Virus record (IMG/VR): IMGVR_UViG_3300037993_000262
Span: 1-40,923 of that record
Source of the DNA: a virus
Reading direction: 5' to 3' (one strand)
Length of the DNA: 40,923 nt
The notes beneath the pieces are model-generated. The model did no database searches, was not told where the DNA came from, and worked only from the letters and a program-made list of their open reading frames with translations. Every line of letters starts with the position of its first letter. Position 1 is the stretch's first letter. Position numbers and translations under genes: made by a program. This document shows positions 1 to 8,530 of this stretch, piece after piece.

Positions 1-443
1 AAGAAGAAGCATACATCCGCCTGAATGCCGCACAGGTCAAACAGCTTGCCGACGCTGAGTTTTCCCGTTTGACTAACGACCTTGATGTCACCATGGAGAG
101 CCTCATCAACACCGTGAAGTCTCTCCGGGGGGAAATCAAAGAGCATAAGCGCACGCAGGCCGACAAGTACAACATGGGGAAAGACCAAGTGAATGCCAGT
201 TGGACTTCCCACATGCCACTATTCAACGGCAGCGGCGAAATCACGACGGACACCCCCGGCAAGCTGTTGGGCGAACACAACCCCCAGCTTGAAGAGGCAC
301 TAGCCCCGGAGGATTTTGTTCCCGAGGAACCGCCGCCTGAAAAAGAGTGGGCATTTAAGAAGACCGGAGACGCCCGTCCCATACACCTGATTACCGATGA
401 CGAGCGGCTCCCACCTTCGGATGAGGAGGATGAACGAGTATGA
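1..443 (+). CDS. Unknown protein, 5' end outside the window
   Basis: The reading frame is open to the left edge (codons in phase with position 3), so this is the C-terminal part of a gene. A TTG at 69 could start an internal 124-residue product, but the upstream codons read as normal protein (EEAYIRLNAAQVK...), so I take it as partial. The visible part starts with an amphipathic, probably helical segment, followed by a Pro/Glu-rich acidic tail (around EEPPPEKEW). No family recognised. It ends with an ATGA overlap with the next gene, so the two are translationally coupled. Confidence 0.7.
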   Translation, partial: EEAYIRLNAAQVKQLADAEFSRLTNDLDVTMESLINTVKSLRGEIKEHKRTQADKYNMGKDQVNASWTSHMPLFNGSGEITTDTPGKLLGEHNPQLEEALAPEDFVPEEPPPEKEWAFKKTGDARPIHLITDDERLPPSDEEDERV

Positions 444-643
444 AGCCGGGCTGGTGCCGATTCTTTCTTGTGCTTCTCACCCCGCTATGGATAGGGGGAG
501 GGGTGGGGATGTTTCTTATCTACCACCTCCCACTGAGGTGGTTTTGGGTTGCTCCCATCGTCGTGTTCATTGGGTTTCTTATCTCGTGGCTAATCTTGGT
601 CTACGAAAAGTGGAAGAGGATAAATGGTAACACTGGAAGTTGA
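440..643 (+). CDS. Small two-helix membrane protein
   Basis: A 67-residue protein starting inside the previous stop codon (ATGA). It has two hydrophobic stretches, about residues 6-27 (FFLVLLTPLWIGGGVGMFLI) and 34-53, joined by a short turn, with basic residues at the C-terminus (EKWKR). This predicts an inner-membrane hairpin. Function unknown. An overlapping ORF at 397-630 in another frame looks like a shadow: it lacks coupling and is rich in unlikely residues. Confidence 0.65.
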   Translation: MKPGWCRFFLVLLTPLWIGGGVGMFLIYHLPLRWFWVAPIVVFIGFLISWLILVYEKWKRINGNTGS

Positions 644-1082
644 CCCCCAATTTCATGGACCCACGATTGCCGAGATAGCCTCTACATTAGCCGACATCAA
701 GGAAGACCCAGTGCGGGTTCGGTGGGGAGGCACCAAGACGGAAATCAAACTTCTGGAGAGCAGTGACCGGGCTTTCATTGTGGTCGTTCCCAGTCTCGTG
801 GAGATGAGCACGGTTGCCTTTATCTTTGGAACCCCCCTTCAACTGGGAGATAAGATTCTTGCCGAAGGCAAGGACGCTCTTATCAATAAGAAAACCTATA
901 ATTGGAAAAGGTTTACCGGGGATAATGGTCCCACGGTCACTAAAAGCATAGTAGTCAAACTGGCGGCAAACGCCGTCCGGCAGGGGCTTCGTCCCAAGCT
1001 GGCGAGAGTTGCCTCCGATGCTCTGCTTGGAAAAGTAAATGCTACCGATGCTGACATTCTGATACGCACTGCCTATGCCTAA
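624..1082 (+). CDS. Unknown protein
   Basis: A 152-residue protein with an ATG preceded by a GAAGAGGA ribosome site; it overlaps the upstream membrane protein gene by 20 bases and the downstream gene by 8. Composition is that of a mixed alpha/beta soluble protein, with no Cys clusters, membrane segments or motif I recognise. The position inside a run of coupled genes supports expression. Confidence 0.65.
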   Translation: MVTLEVDPQFHGPTIAEIASTLADIKEDPVRVRWGGTKTEIKLLESSDRAFIVVVPSLVEMSTVAFIFGTPLQLGDKILAEGKDALINKKTYNWKRFTGDNGPTVTKSIVVKLAANAVRQGLRPKLARVASDALLGKVNATDADILIRTAYA

Positions 1083-1845
1083 AATACCCCCAATTCCCGC
1101 TGTTCGTTGGTCTGAGCAAGACATTGTCGCCGCCCTTCTTAAGCGGCATCCAGCCCCGGAGTGGGCCTTCTTCCCGCAGTTAAGGAATGGCACCGGGTTC
1201 GCTCAGTTGCCCCTCACCGCCGCCGCCGTAGCGATGAACTGCTACCCCAGCCGGGGGTTGGAAGTGCATGGCTTCGAGGTTAAGACCAGCCGCAACGATT
1301 TTCTCAATGAACTCAAGAACCCTGACAAGGCTGAGTCTATTGCCAAGTACTGTGACCGCTGGTGGTTGGTATTGTCCGACCCCACCATAGTCAAGACCGG
1401 GGAGCTTCCATCGACATGGGGGCAACTCTCCATGCATGGTGGGGTTCTGCGTGTTGACGCCCCGGCATTGCCTCTAACCCCCGTTCCCCTTGACCGGCTG
1501 TTTGTAGCCTCACTCCTCCGTAACCAAGCCTACTGCCCGGATGAAGAAGCCAAGAAACAGTACGCAGAGGGGGTGGAGTATGGGAAGAAGTGCGTGGGCG
1601 GCGATTACAAGCGTCTCAGGGGGGAAGTAGACAAGTTCGAGGCTGTCTCGGGGGTCAAGATTGCTGACCGCTGGAGCCTTGGTAATGTAGCGTTGGCGGT
1701 CAAAGCACTGACAGAGATGGAGTACGAGGTCAAACACATTGCCCCCGCCGCCAAATATGCACGGGAGATAGCCGATGCTCTTGACCTGATGCTCAAGAAC
1801 GCCGGACTGACCGCTTTAGCCACGGAGCTAAAAGAAAAGAGTTAA
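1075..1845 (+). CDS. PD-(D/E)XK-like (MmcB-type) nuclease-fold protein
   Basis: 256 residues. Around residues 62-77 it reads GLEVHGFEVKTSRNDF, an E-x(n)-E-x-K arrangement typical of the PD-(D/E)XK core, followed by LKNPDKAE and YCDRWWLV. This string of motifs is characteristic of a family of bacterial and phage proteins related to MmcB/restriction-endonuclease-like folds (from memory, not searched). The family is thought to act on DNA, but its substrate is unknown. The C-terminal 90 residues are helical and charged. It starts 8 bases inside the previous gene. Fold assignment moderately sure, activity not. Confidence 0.6.
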   Translation: MPKIPPIPAVRWSEQDIVAALLKRHPAPEWAFFPQLRNGTGFAQLPLTAAAVAMNCYPSRGLEVHGFEVKTSRNDFLNELKNPDKAESIAKYCDRWWLVLSDPTIVKTGELPSTWGQLSMHGGVLRVDAPALPLTPVPLDRLFVASLLRNQAYCPDEEAKKQYAEGVEYGKKCVGGDYKRLRGEVDKFEAVSGVKIADRWSLGNVALAVKALTEMEYEVKHIAPAAKYAREIADALDLMLKNAGLTALATELKEKS

Positions 1846-1873
1846 AGTTCAGTAATATTCTTAGGGGGCTAAT

Positions 1874-2215
1874 ATGGCAGTTACCAAGCTTGATGTTTAC
1901 AAAGAAGAGAAGCAGGTTGCGGAACCCGAGGTTCTAGCGGGTCAGCAAAACACCCATCTGGCGTTTCCCAAGGCCGGTCCCGACATGGAGTCGGAGGTTC
2001 GTGACCGCATACTGACCGCCATCCGGGCAGCAAATTTTCTGGTGTTGGCACAGCGGGTTCGAGCAGACCAAGACATCATCTATTCCGGCATTGCTGGTAT
2101 AGCCGATGGAGCGGCGGCGGGAATCATCCGCATATTCAACTTTGAGCCGGGGTTCGTTAACCTGCGCAAGCCCCCCGTCAGCGATAATCTGCCGGGCAGA
2201 ATCATCAACATCTAA
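1874..2215 (+). CDS. Unknown protein
   Basis: 113 residues; ATG preceded by AGGGGG-type ribosome site in the 28-base gap after the previous gene. The stop overlaps the next start (TAATG). There is a helical central region with an Ala/Gly-rich segment (GIADGAAAGIIRIF). No family recognised. Confidence 0.6.
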   Translation: MAVTKLDVYKEEKQVAEPEVLAGQQNTHLAFPKAGPDMESEVRDRILTAIRAANFLVLAQRVRADQDIIYSGIAGIADGAAAGIIRIFNFEPGFVNLRKPPVSDNLPGRIINI

Positions 2216-2781
2216 TGGGTAAACTGGCAGAATTCGGAAACATCCTGTACTCCCCGCTGCGGTTTATGTTTGGCACCGTGCCGGACTACATTCTCAGCCG
2301 CCGTGTTCAGAATTGGCATACCTCCATGAAGGGCTGGAAGGGGGATGAAGTCCGGGTTATCGTAATGTGCGAATCCCGCCTCTGGCATTGGGCATTTGCC
2401 GACTGGCTGTGGGGTTGGCAACAGTGGCTCTGTCATTGGCTCGGTGAGGTTCCCCTACCCAAGTTTATCACCAACATTCAAGGAAGTTATGATGAGGACG
2501 ACAAAGAGCACCCCTGCACCTTCGGAGAGTGGTTCGGAGATGATGTGGGGAGCCTCTGGCATCTGTACATCTGTGAGCCGGTCTTTCAGGCGATATGGAA
2601 ACACTTCGTCGGTGAGCGGGTGGTAGATTTAGAGCTTACGCTAGAAGAAGCTCGCCAGAAGTTTGCTCATGACCCCAGTCAATATGAGTGGGTGGAAAAA
2701 GAGATTGCACGGCATGAGAAGTGGGATGCGGAAGAGCTTAGTCGGACCACTGACCCGGCGTCAGTGCAACCGCAGCAGTAG
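2215..2781 (+). CDS. Unknown Trp-rich protein
   Basis: 188 residues starting at a TAATG overlap. It is unusually rich in tryptophan and histidine in its first two thirds (for example WHWAFADWLWGWQQWLCHW at about 60-78), then an acidic stretch and a helical C-terminus. The Trp clusters are not long enough for clear transmembrane helices. No family recognised. Confidence 0.6.
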   Translation: MGKLAEFGNILYSPLRFMFGTVPDYILSRRVQNWHTSMKGWKGDEVRVIVMCESRLWHWAFADWLWGWQQWLCHWLGEVPLPKFITNIQGSYDEDDKEHPCTFGEWFGDDVGSLWHLYICEPVFQAIWKHFVGERVVDLELTLEEARQKFAHDPSQYEWVEKEIARHEKWDAEELSRTTDPASVQPQQ

Positions 2782-2840
2782 AGCAGGGCGAGGGTGCCCC
2801 CGGAGGGCGTCGGCTTGTATCTCAACAGGAGGGTACCATC

Positions 2841-3317
2841 GTGTCTGAAATCACTTTAGTAAGTAAGAATGACCAAATCAGTTTCGAGTATTTGAAGGGC
2901 ATGACTGACCGTATGGAAATGGCGTTTTATTCCTACGGGGATTACAAGAACAACTACCGGGGACGTTACAGCCGGGCATTCCTTAAAGACCTGAATGATA
3001 CCATCGGGGCCTTGATGGGGCGGTGGAAAGACGATAAGGGCACTACAGCGAACGCCAACGCCATCCTCTCAGGATTCAAACGCCTGCTTCTTTATACAGC
3101 AGGGGGAGAAACCCGTGGAGGAATCGTCAAACCGGGAAACCGGGAGTATGTGTTGGATTACGGTAACTTCGTCGGTATCGAGTATGCTTTCCCCCAAGTT
3201 CCCAAAGCATGGTTTGAGGCGGGGGACTCTTCTACTTCCCCCGGCTTACATGGAGAGGGAGAGGGGGAAGTAAGCGTAGCCGCCGATGCCCTGTACCGTG
3301 GAAAAAGTGGTGACTGA
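2841..3317 (+). CDS. Unknown protein
   Basis: 158 residues from a GTG start with a good upstream AGGAGG (2827-2832). The body looks globular; the last 30 residues are Gly/Ser/Glu-rich (SPGLHGEGEGE) and probably disordered. No family recognised. A 59-base gap separates it from the preceding gene; I see no promoter there. Confidence 0.6.
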   Translation: MSEITLVSKNDQISFEYLKGMTDRMEMAFYSYGDYKNNYRGRYSRAFLKDLNDTIGALMGRWKDDKGTTANANAILSGFKRLLLYTAGGETRGGIVKPGNREYVLDYGNFVGIEYAFPQVPKAWFEAGDSSTSPGLHGEGEGEVSVAADALYRGKSGD

Positions 3318-3340
3318 CGGATTGGACAGAGGTTGATAGG

Positions 3341-3532
3341 GTGCAGGTCCCGAAGGAATATGGAGAGTTCTTCGGGCTTGCAACCTTACGCAGATACAAC
3401 TACCTGCTGATTATCGCCCGGTTTGCCAAATGTGATGTGGTGGTGGGGCAACAGTACTTAGACGCTTGGAAAGACGTTGACGCCATCGAATACGCTATTG
3501 CTCACGCCAAACCGGAAAATTCTTCAGAATAG
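3341..3532 (+). CDS. Small unknown protein
   Basis: 63 residues from a GTG start preceded by AGAGG at 8 bases spacing. Composition is plausible for a small globular or partner-binding protein. It is the last gene before the leftward endonuclease insertion at 3583. Confidence 0.5.
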   Translation: MQVPKEYGEFFGLATLRRYNYLLIIARFAKCDVVVGQQYLDAWKDVDAIEYAIAHAKPENSSE

Positions 3533-3545
3533 AGTAATAACCCTT

Positions 3546-3650
3546 ATGATTACCGTATCGGTCGATATCAGAGAAGCGGTGATTAGGTGCTTGAATAAAG
3601 GAGACATTTTCTACGATGTCCCCCATAGGAAGAACGAGTCACTCCCGTAA
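3546..3650 (+). CDS. Possible 34-residue ORF truncated by the neighbouring insertion
   Basis: An ATG at 3546 opens a 34-codon frame (MITVSVDIREAVIRCLN...) that runs into the 3' end of the leftward GIY-YIG gene. No clear ribosome site. It reads like a genuine N-terminus, so it may be the stump of a host gene cut by the endonuclease insertion, or just chance. Confidence 0.25.
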   Translation: MITVSVDIREAVIRCLNKGDIFYDVPHRKNESLP

Positions 3651-4281
3651 ATATCCGGCTACAATGGTCACAGGTAAAGTTATATGTTTTGGTAGCTAAG
3701 GTATGAGACATCTTGTTCCTTTGTTTTTCACCCCACCTATGCCCAAAGTTAGGATTGTTTTCTCCTTTAATGGTTTGGCTTAGGCTTATAGCTTGTCGTT
3801 TGTGGGCTTCTGGGGAGAGGGAATCCTTGCCCTTTTTTGCTTTAGATATATTTTGTCTATGCTCATAAGTTTTAGGTATACCCCTTAGACGCAAAGATTG
3901 TGCTAATTTTTCTTTTTCCGTGTATGGACGGTGTTTTTTACTTTTCATCTTAGCTATTGTTTCGGGGGTGTGGTGCCAACCTCGCCTTACATTCCCGGTT
4001 CCTTTTTCGCTCAAATTGTAGTTGAACATCCATGTCGCCTGAATCCAATAGGTTTCTCGTTCCCTCATCCCTTGTTCTGGACATGGTTCGATTACCTCAA
4101 AAGAAAAGGCTTGTTCTCCATGCTTATTCCAAGAGTTTTGTAATTTTTGGTTTCCATGTGTATTATGTCTCAGTTGTTTAAGGTGAGTTCTCCATCGACA
4201 GGGGATGTTTTTAGAACTTCCAATGTAAAACACCCCCGTGACAGTATTAACTATACGATAGATTCCACAACGAGTTGTCAT
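3583..4281 (-). CDS. GIY-YIG homing endonuclease (free-standing)
   Basis: 232 residues. The N-terminus carries the GIY-YIG nuclease core: GIYRIVNTVTG...FYIGSSKN at residues 6-25, then the conserved Arg (CRWRTH) and a Glu-containing segment (ERETYWI). The middle has NUMOD3-like DNA-binding repeats (HHTPETIAKM, PKTYEHRQNISKAKKG) and the C-terminus has a CDHC...H...C zinc-finger-like motif. It lies on the strand opposite the surrounding operon and is visibly more AT-rich than its neighbours, both typical of mobile endonuclease genes. Its start codon lies only two bases from the ATG of the diverging phosphoesterase gene. Confidence 0.9.
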   Translation of the reverse strand: MTTRCGIYRIVNTVTGVFYIGSSKNIPCRWRTHLKQLRHNTHGNQKLQNSWNKHGEQAFSFEVIEPCPEQGMRERETYWIQATWMFNYNLSEKGTGNVRRGWHHTPETIAKMKSKKHRPYTEKEKLAQSLRLRGIPKTYEHRQNISKAKKGKDSLSPEAHKRQAISLSQTIKGENNPNFGHRWGEKQRNKMSHTLATKTYNFTCDHCSRIFTGVTRSSYGGHRRKCLLYSST

Positions 4282-4283
4282 AT

Positions 4284-5288
4284 ATGAGAATCGAAAAGTC
4301 GGAATATGTGAAAATCAATTTTGTTTGGTCAACAGATTGGCATCTTAGCGCCATTCCGCCCGGACAACGTGGCGATGACTATGAATCGGTCATTTTGGAG
4401 AAGCTTGATTTCATCCGGGACTTGACCGAAAAGGTTAAGGGTTTCGCACTCTGTGGTGGGGATGTATTCCACGTGAAAAAGGCCCACCACCCTGCTAACA
4501 GTCTGTCTCTCCTTGTGCGGACGCTGCGGACATTGCGGAAGTTCCCCATGGGCCGGGTGTATGGGGCGGTGGGCAATCACGACTTGGCATGGGGCGAGCG
4601 GATGGATTCGCTCTCGGGTCAGCCCCTCGGCCTTCTTATCGCTTCCGGGGCCTATGCGGACCTGACCGAAGAGTGCCTGATGGTGAGTTCGCAGTTTGCT
4701 TCCTTGAAGGTACAGGTACAGTCCTTTCCCTATGACCACGGTCAGGAGACGCTGCATAGGATAAAGGCTTCCCACAGACATGGGGATGCCAACTACTTTG
4801 TGGGCATCGTTCATGCCTATGGTCAGCCGGGCGGACCCAGCGATTACTTTGGTGAACGGGTCATCGGCTACGACGAACTTGCTGGCTCAGACTTTGATTT
4901 TTTGCTTTGGGGTCATGACCACGGGCGGCAGGAAACCAAGAAGGTGGGTAACACCACCCATGTGCATTTGGGGAGTCTCGCACGAGCGGCATTAGACAGC
5001 GACCAAGCGGAGCGCCCCGTGTCTGTAGCCGTGCTGTCATTCTCCGAGCAGGGACCGAAGTACAAGGAAATCGCCCTGCCCGTAAAGCCATTGGCGGAGG
5101 CGTTCGTTACTGCCGACCGGGAAGTCCGTCATATCGACAAGTCGGAGGAAGTCAAACAGTTCTTGACGCAGATGGAAGTAGCCGTGGGTGGTGTGGAAAC
5201 ATCCGACCCCGGCGAGGTTCTCAGGGAGCTTTGCCCCAAGGAAGATATCCGGTTGCTAATGCTGGTAAAGGAGCTATGCGGCCTATGA
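4284..5288 (+). CDS. Mre11/SbcD-like metallophosphoesterase
   Basis: 334 residues from ATG 4284 (an in-frame TTG at 4275 is an alternative). All calcineurin-type metallophosphoesterase motifs are present: D18-x-H20 (STDWH), GGDVFH near 58-63, GNHD at 97-100, a His in IVHAYGQ, and GHDHG. The segment after the second motif and the total length resemble phage SbcD/gp47-type recombination nucleases, which with an SbcC/gp46 ATPase process DNA ends; no gp46 partner is in this window. The usual ribosome site is missing upstream, where the GIY-YIG gene abuts. It overlaps the next gene by ATGA. Confidence 0.75.
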   Translation: MRIEKSEYVKINFVWSTDWHLSAIPPGQRGDDYESVILEKLDFIRDLTEKVKGFALCGGDVFHVKKAHHPANSLSLLVRTLRTLRKFPMGRVYGAVGNHDLAWGERMDSLSGQPLGLLIASGAYADLTEECLMVSSQFASLKVQVQSFPYDHGQETLHRIKASHRHGDANYFVGIVHAYGQPGGPSDYFGERVIGYDELAGSDFDFLLWGHDHGRQETKKVGNTTHVHLGSLARAALDSDQAERPVSVAVLSFSEQGPKYKEIALPVKPLAEAFVTADREVRHIDKSEEVKQFLTQMEVAVGGVETSDPGEVLRELCPKEDIRLLMLVKELCGL

Positions 5289-5485
5289 AAATCAGCATCT
5301 ACTCGTGGTTCGGTGAAGAAGACTTGGTGCTTCCCTACAAGCATAACGAGGTCATTGAAGTAGCCGAGGAACAACTGTGGAATATCGTCAAGGGTTTTTA
5401 CATGAAGGGACTCTCGGTGATGGTCCGCAGCCTCAACAAGCTCACGCTGGTAGCGGTATCACGGGATACTTTCGGGCAAAGGTAG
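5285..5485 (+). CDS. Small unknown protein
   Basis: 66 residues starting in the stop of the phosphoesterase gene (ATGA), with AAGGAG 11 bases upstream; ATG 5276 is an alternative three codons earlier. Reads as a small alpha/beta protein (KISIYSWF...). Its coupling suggests a partner role with the phosphoesterase, but this is inference. Confidence 0.5.
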   Translation: MKISIYSWFGEEDLVLPYKHNEVIEVAEEQLWNIVKGFYMKGLSVMVRSLNKLTLVAVSRDTFGQR

Positions 5486-5496
5486 AAGGAGACTAT

Positions 5497-5985
5497 TTGA
5501 TAAACATCTATCTATCGGGCGGCATTAAGGGGTTAACTGACGAGCAAGCTTACGGCTGGCGAAAGGCCGTCATTAAGCACTATCAACTTGCCACAGGGGG
5601 CTTTGGGCACAGCGGTATGGCCCCGGAGGAGCTTCAAGCCTCCAGCAAATGCCTTCACTACGGAGTGAATATCATTGTCCCCAGCCGTATGCAATATCGA
5701 GATGATGTTGACCTCAAGTCCGCTTCTCTTTGGGTAATCAAACGGGATAAGATTTCCATTACTCAGTCGGATATCGTCCTCACTTACTGTCCTGTGCCAA
5801 GCTGGGGCACGGCAATGGAAATCATGTACGCTCACGAATTGGACAAGTGGATTGTTGTCATCTGCGATGATGACAATCCAAGTCCTTGGCTGGTCGCTCA
5901 CGCTGATGTCATCGTGCCCGGCCTTGACCTTGCTTATGACGAAATAGATAAGATAGCAAAGGATATGAGGAGCCAAATGCCATGA
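5497..5985 (+). CDS. Nucleoside 2-deoxyribosyltransferase-like protein
   Basis: 162 residues. The start is TTG 5497, chosen because AAGGAGA lies five bases upstream and the protein then begins INIYLSGGIKG, the standard N-terminal strand and loop of the nucleoside 2-deoxyribosyltransferase / DUF4406 fold. Further on, SDIVLTYC near 91-98 and GTAMEIMYA with the candidate nucleophile Glu108 match the family's active-site region. Such enzymes exchange or hydrolyse the base of deoxynucleosides/nucleotides; in phages they serve nucleotide salvage. ATGA overlap with the next gene. Confidence 0.7.
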   Translation: MINIYLSGGIKGLTDEQAYGWRKAVIKHYQLATGGFGHSGMAPEELQASSKCLHYGVNIIVPSRMQYRDDVDLKSASLWVIKRDKISITQSDIVLTYCPVPSWGTAMEIMYAHELDKWIVVICDDDNPSPWLVAHADVIVPGLDLAYDEIDKIAKDMRSQMP

Positions 5986-6305
5986 ACAGCGAAAAAATCA
6001 TGAAGGTAGTCTCCGCTGTCTTGATAATTCTCACTCTCTTGCTTGTCATGGTGACGTACCAATACAGCGAGTACGCCGGGCAGTGCGAGCAGGCGGCTGA
6101 ACACGCCGAGCTTATCTACCTCCGGGCGTGGAAGAATGCTCATCCTGATACCATTAAGGTGGAGACACAGGGCGAGTGCATACAGGATGCGTTTAAGATG
6201 CTGCGTCCATTCCTGATGCCGCCTTTTGGCAATGCGATGCCGCAGCTTCCCACTATCCCACCGCCCGAGGATGCGAGACCGAAGAAAGGTACGAACATAG
6301 CGTGA
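5982..6305 (+). CDS. Membrane-anchored unknown protein
   Basis: 107 residues. One hydrophobic helix at residues 8-25 (KVVSAVLIILTLLLVMV) with an N-terminal Lys, so a signal anchor with the remaining ~80 residues outside is likely. Two Cys (in GQCEQ and GECIQ) could form a disulphide there. The C-terminus is Pro-rich. Coupled at both ends (ATGA and GTGA). Confidence 0.6.
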   Translation: MNSEKIMKVVSAVLIILTLLLVMVTYQYSEYAGQCEQAAEHAELIYLRAWKNAHPDTIKVETQGECIQDAFKMLRPFLMPPFGNAMPQLPTIPPPEDARPKKGTNIA

Positions 6306-6919
6306 TAATCCTTAACGGACAACCGAATCTATGGGTCACCGCCGACTGGCACTTGGGATACCGGTACTTTATCACCACCAAGAAGCGGCCCTTCTCCAGC
6401 GTGGAGGAAATGAACGAGGCGTACATCGCCAACCACAACGCTGTAGTTAAGAAGGGGGACCTTGTCTACGTTCTCGGGGACCTCTACCTCCAGATGAAAC
6501 TGGAGCAGTGCGTGGAAATCCAGAAACGACTCAACGGCAACTTCTACGTCATACAGGGAAACCACGACGGTATTGCTGTTCAGATGATGAAGAAACACAA
6601 CTCTTTTGTCTGGATACGCCAGCTTGAGGAAATCAAAATTGGTCAGCCATGGTTTGATGACAAGAGCAAGAAGATGGTTACGCTCTGCCACTATGCCATG
6701 CGCACGTGGAGAAATTCTTGCTATAACAGCTATCATCTTTATGGGCATTCTCATGGAATGCTCCCTGATGAGCCGCACCTTCTCTCTATGGATGTAGGAG
6801 TTGATTGCAATAACTTCTACCCTGTTTCTATCGAACAAGTTATACAGAGAATGGAGTCCAAGATGCCTACTAGGTTGGAATACTTAGAGAGTTTAAAGAG
6901 TTCTGGACGGGTGGAATAG
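6302..6919 (+). CDS. Calcineurin-like metallophosphoesterase
   Basis: 205 residues from a GTG overlapping the preceding stop (GTGA). Metal-binding motifs in order: D15-W-H17 (TADWHLG), a GD in VLGDLY near 64, GNHD near 85-88, CHY around 127 and GHSHG around 148. This is the compact phosphohydrolase type (COG4186-like), distinct from the Mre11-like gene upstream. Substrate unknown. The final 17 codons are overlapped by the converging GIY-YIG gene; that tail may have been replaced by the insertion. Confidence 0.75.
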   Translation: MIILNGQPNLWVTADWHLGYRYFITTKKRPFSSVEEMNEAYIANHNAVVKKGDLVYVLGDLYLQMKLEQCVEIQKRLNGNFYVIQGNHDGIAVQMMKKHNSFVWIRQLEEIKIGQPWFDDKSKKMVTLCHYAMRTWRNSCYNSYHLYGHSHGMLPDEPHLLSMDVGVDCNNFYPVSIEQVIQRMESKMPTRLEYLESLKSSGRVE

Positions 6920-7583
6920 GCTTACCCGATTTCAACCGCCTCATTAGTTTAGGACGTGTTATGTTAAGGTCCTTGGCTGCAAGAGAAATAGACCCATAAT
7001 TCTTTCCGTTTATCGTTATCGGTATTGACCTTGGGTGAAGGAATCCAGACTTGAATGAGGTAACGGTTGGTTTTCCGTACAGATGGTGGTTTTTGCCACG
7101 GGCATACTTTCGGTTACCAATTTTCTTACAAGTTTCTTCAGTGTGGTGTTTCCCGTAGAACGGGTTGTTTTTGCCTGTTATACAAGGCCGTGGTCCACAC
7201 AGGTGAGCACGATGCTCAAGAGATTTAGGAATTCCCTTGAGAACCTCGCTCATATGCTTACGGCGCTCAGCACTGAACGGTGCCCGTGATGTGGGACCAC
7301 CATCACCACCGGGTGTTATGTTGTATCCATTTCCCCGTGTGTGGTTTTCAGCTATCAATGAGATTTCCAGCTCAATGGCTTCAGATTTGTCGGGGGTACG
7401 TACAATAGGCTCAATCCTAAAGGCATCTTTGCCATGTTTCCTTATGGCATTAGCCAGTTTGGTGGTTGCCCCACGGTTTGTATACTTTATATGATTCCAC
7501 CATCGTTCCTTCAAGGAAAGTTTTGTGTAGCCGATGTACAATTTTCCATTCTCAAGGCAAGTGATTTTGTAAACGGTGAACAT
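6870..7583 (-). CDS. GIY-YIG homing endonuclease
   Basis: 237 residues. VYKITCLENGKLYIGYT at residues 4-20 is the GIY-YIG core, followed by the Arg helix (SLKERWWNH) and a Glu (IELEISLI). GYNITPGGDGG closes the nuclease domain; NUMOD-type repeats follow (FSAERRKHMSEVLKG, HTEETCKKIG) and a C-terminal segment resembling an IENR1/NUMOD1 helix-turn (NYGSISLAAKDLNI). Start supported by AGGGGGAG. It converges on, and overlaps by 50 bases, the phosphoesterase gene. Confidence 0.9.
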   Translation of the reverse strand: MFTVYKITCLENGKLYIGYTKLSLKERWWNHIKYTNRGATTKLANAIRKHGKDAFRIEPIVRTPDKSEAIELEISLIAENHTRGNGYNITPGGDGGPTSRAPFSAERRKHMSEVLKGIPKSLEHRAHLCGPRPCITGKNNPFYGKHHTEETCKKIGNRKYARGKNHHLYGKPTVTSFKSGFLHPRSIPITINGKNYGSISLAAKDLNITRPKLMRRLKSGKPIPPVQNSLNSLSIPT

Positions 7584-7686
7584 AGCTCCCCCTACATAAG
7601 AAATAGAAAGTTAAGTTATTCGGTCATTGTCATTTGTTACTCTAGAAAGCTCAAAAATTTGAGTAATAAGAGGATGAGGAGGGCAG

Positions 7687-8367
7687 ATGAGCAAAGGGTA
7701 CCGCACGTTCTTTTGTCAAGACAACTACACTCAGTATTTCATCGAAGCGCCGGGAGAGCCGGAGGCGTGGGAAGCGTTTAGCCAGTCTATTACGCCGGAT
7801 TGGGAAGTCATCCCCATCATCAATGAGCATGGTGGAATGATAGAGGTGGGACCGGGGAGAAAATATGAGACCATCTCCAATATCCCTCAAGGCGACCGGA
7901 ATATTCGTTCACACCTTAGATACCAGCCGCCGACTTATGTTCGATATCAGGAGGGTGGTGACCTTCATGGCAAGAACGTAGTTACTCTCCCTGAAAAACT
8001 GGACCCCACGCTCGCCGAACCCATGCCCACCGCCCCACCCAATGAAGAAGACGTGGGCCGGTATGTACAGCGGGTGATGACTGAGATGCACCTCAAGCGG
8101 GTCGCCGAGGACCATGAGGCTCGTATCGTGTGGGGGGAGAAAAAATACGGTCAGCGGCTTCGTCCCCATAACGGCAGGGATTGCCTCAAAGACCTTTATC
8201 AGGAAGCTCTGGACGGCTGCTCATATGGCGGGCAGGCCGTTCTGGAAGGTAGGGACGGAGGTTATTTCCTACGTCAGTTCGCCCGCCTCGCCGACGAAAT
8301 CCGGGATGCCATCTACAAGTATCCCATGAAGGGTCAACATGGCGACAATCACCCTTGCGCAAGCTGA
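7687..8367 (+). CDS. Unknown protein with a MazG-like looking C-terminus
   Basis: 226 residues; ATG with GGAGG four bases upstream. The N-terminal 120 residues are unrecognised. The C-terminal third (WGEKKYGQRL...LYQEALDGCSYGGQ) has the spacing of acidic helices seen in MazG-like/all-alpha NTP pyrophosphohydrolases, but the match is only by eye and the key EExxE motifs are not clear. Next gene overlaps it by 29 bases. Confidence 0.55.
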   Translation: MSKGYRTFFCQDNYTQYFIEAPGEPEAWEAFSQSITPDWEVIPIINEHGGMIEVGPGRKYETISNIPQGDRNIRSHLRYQPPTYVRYQEGGDLHGKNVVTLPEKLDPTLAEPMPTAPPNEEDVGRYVQRVMTEMHLKRVAEDHEARIVWGEKKYGQRLRPHNGRDCLKDLYQEALDGCSYGGQAVLEGRDGGYFLRQFARLADEIRDAIYKYPMKGQHGDNHPCAS

Positions 8368-8530
8368 GTTCATTCTCGGAGACTTGGGTCCCGCCAAGCG
8401 GCACCTTGTCCGGCTATTGCAGGACCCCAAGGATTGGGCTAATCCCAGCACCTATCGGGAAATCCAGCAATCTATCCAGCGTATGGAGGCTAGTCTGTTG
8501 AAACACGTTCTGGAGATAAAAGATGAGTAA
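8339..8530 (+). CDS. Small helical protein
   Basis: 63 residues, predicted to be mostly alpha-helical (IQQSIQRMEASLLKHVLEI). Starts inside the preceding gene with a weak GAAGGG ribosome site and overlaps the following one by 8 bases. No family recognised. Confidence 0.5.
   Translation: MATITLAQAEFILGDLGPAKRHLVRLLQDPKDWANPSTYREIQQSIQRMEASLLKHVLEIKDE

Noticed and set aside
687-1193. Long minus-strand ORF opposite two rightward genes
   Set aside because: It is antisense to two coupled genes with ribosome sites and has a composition typical of a shadow frame.
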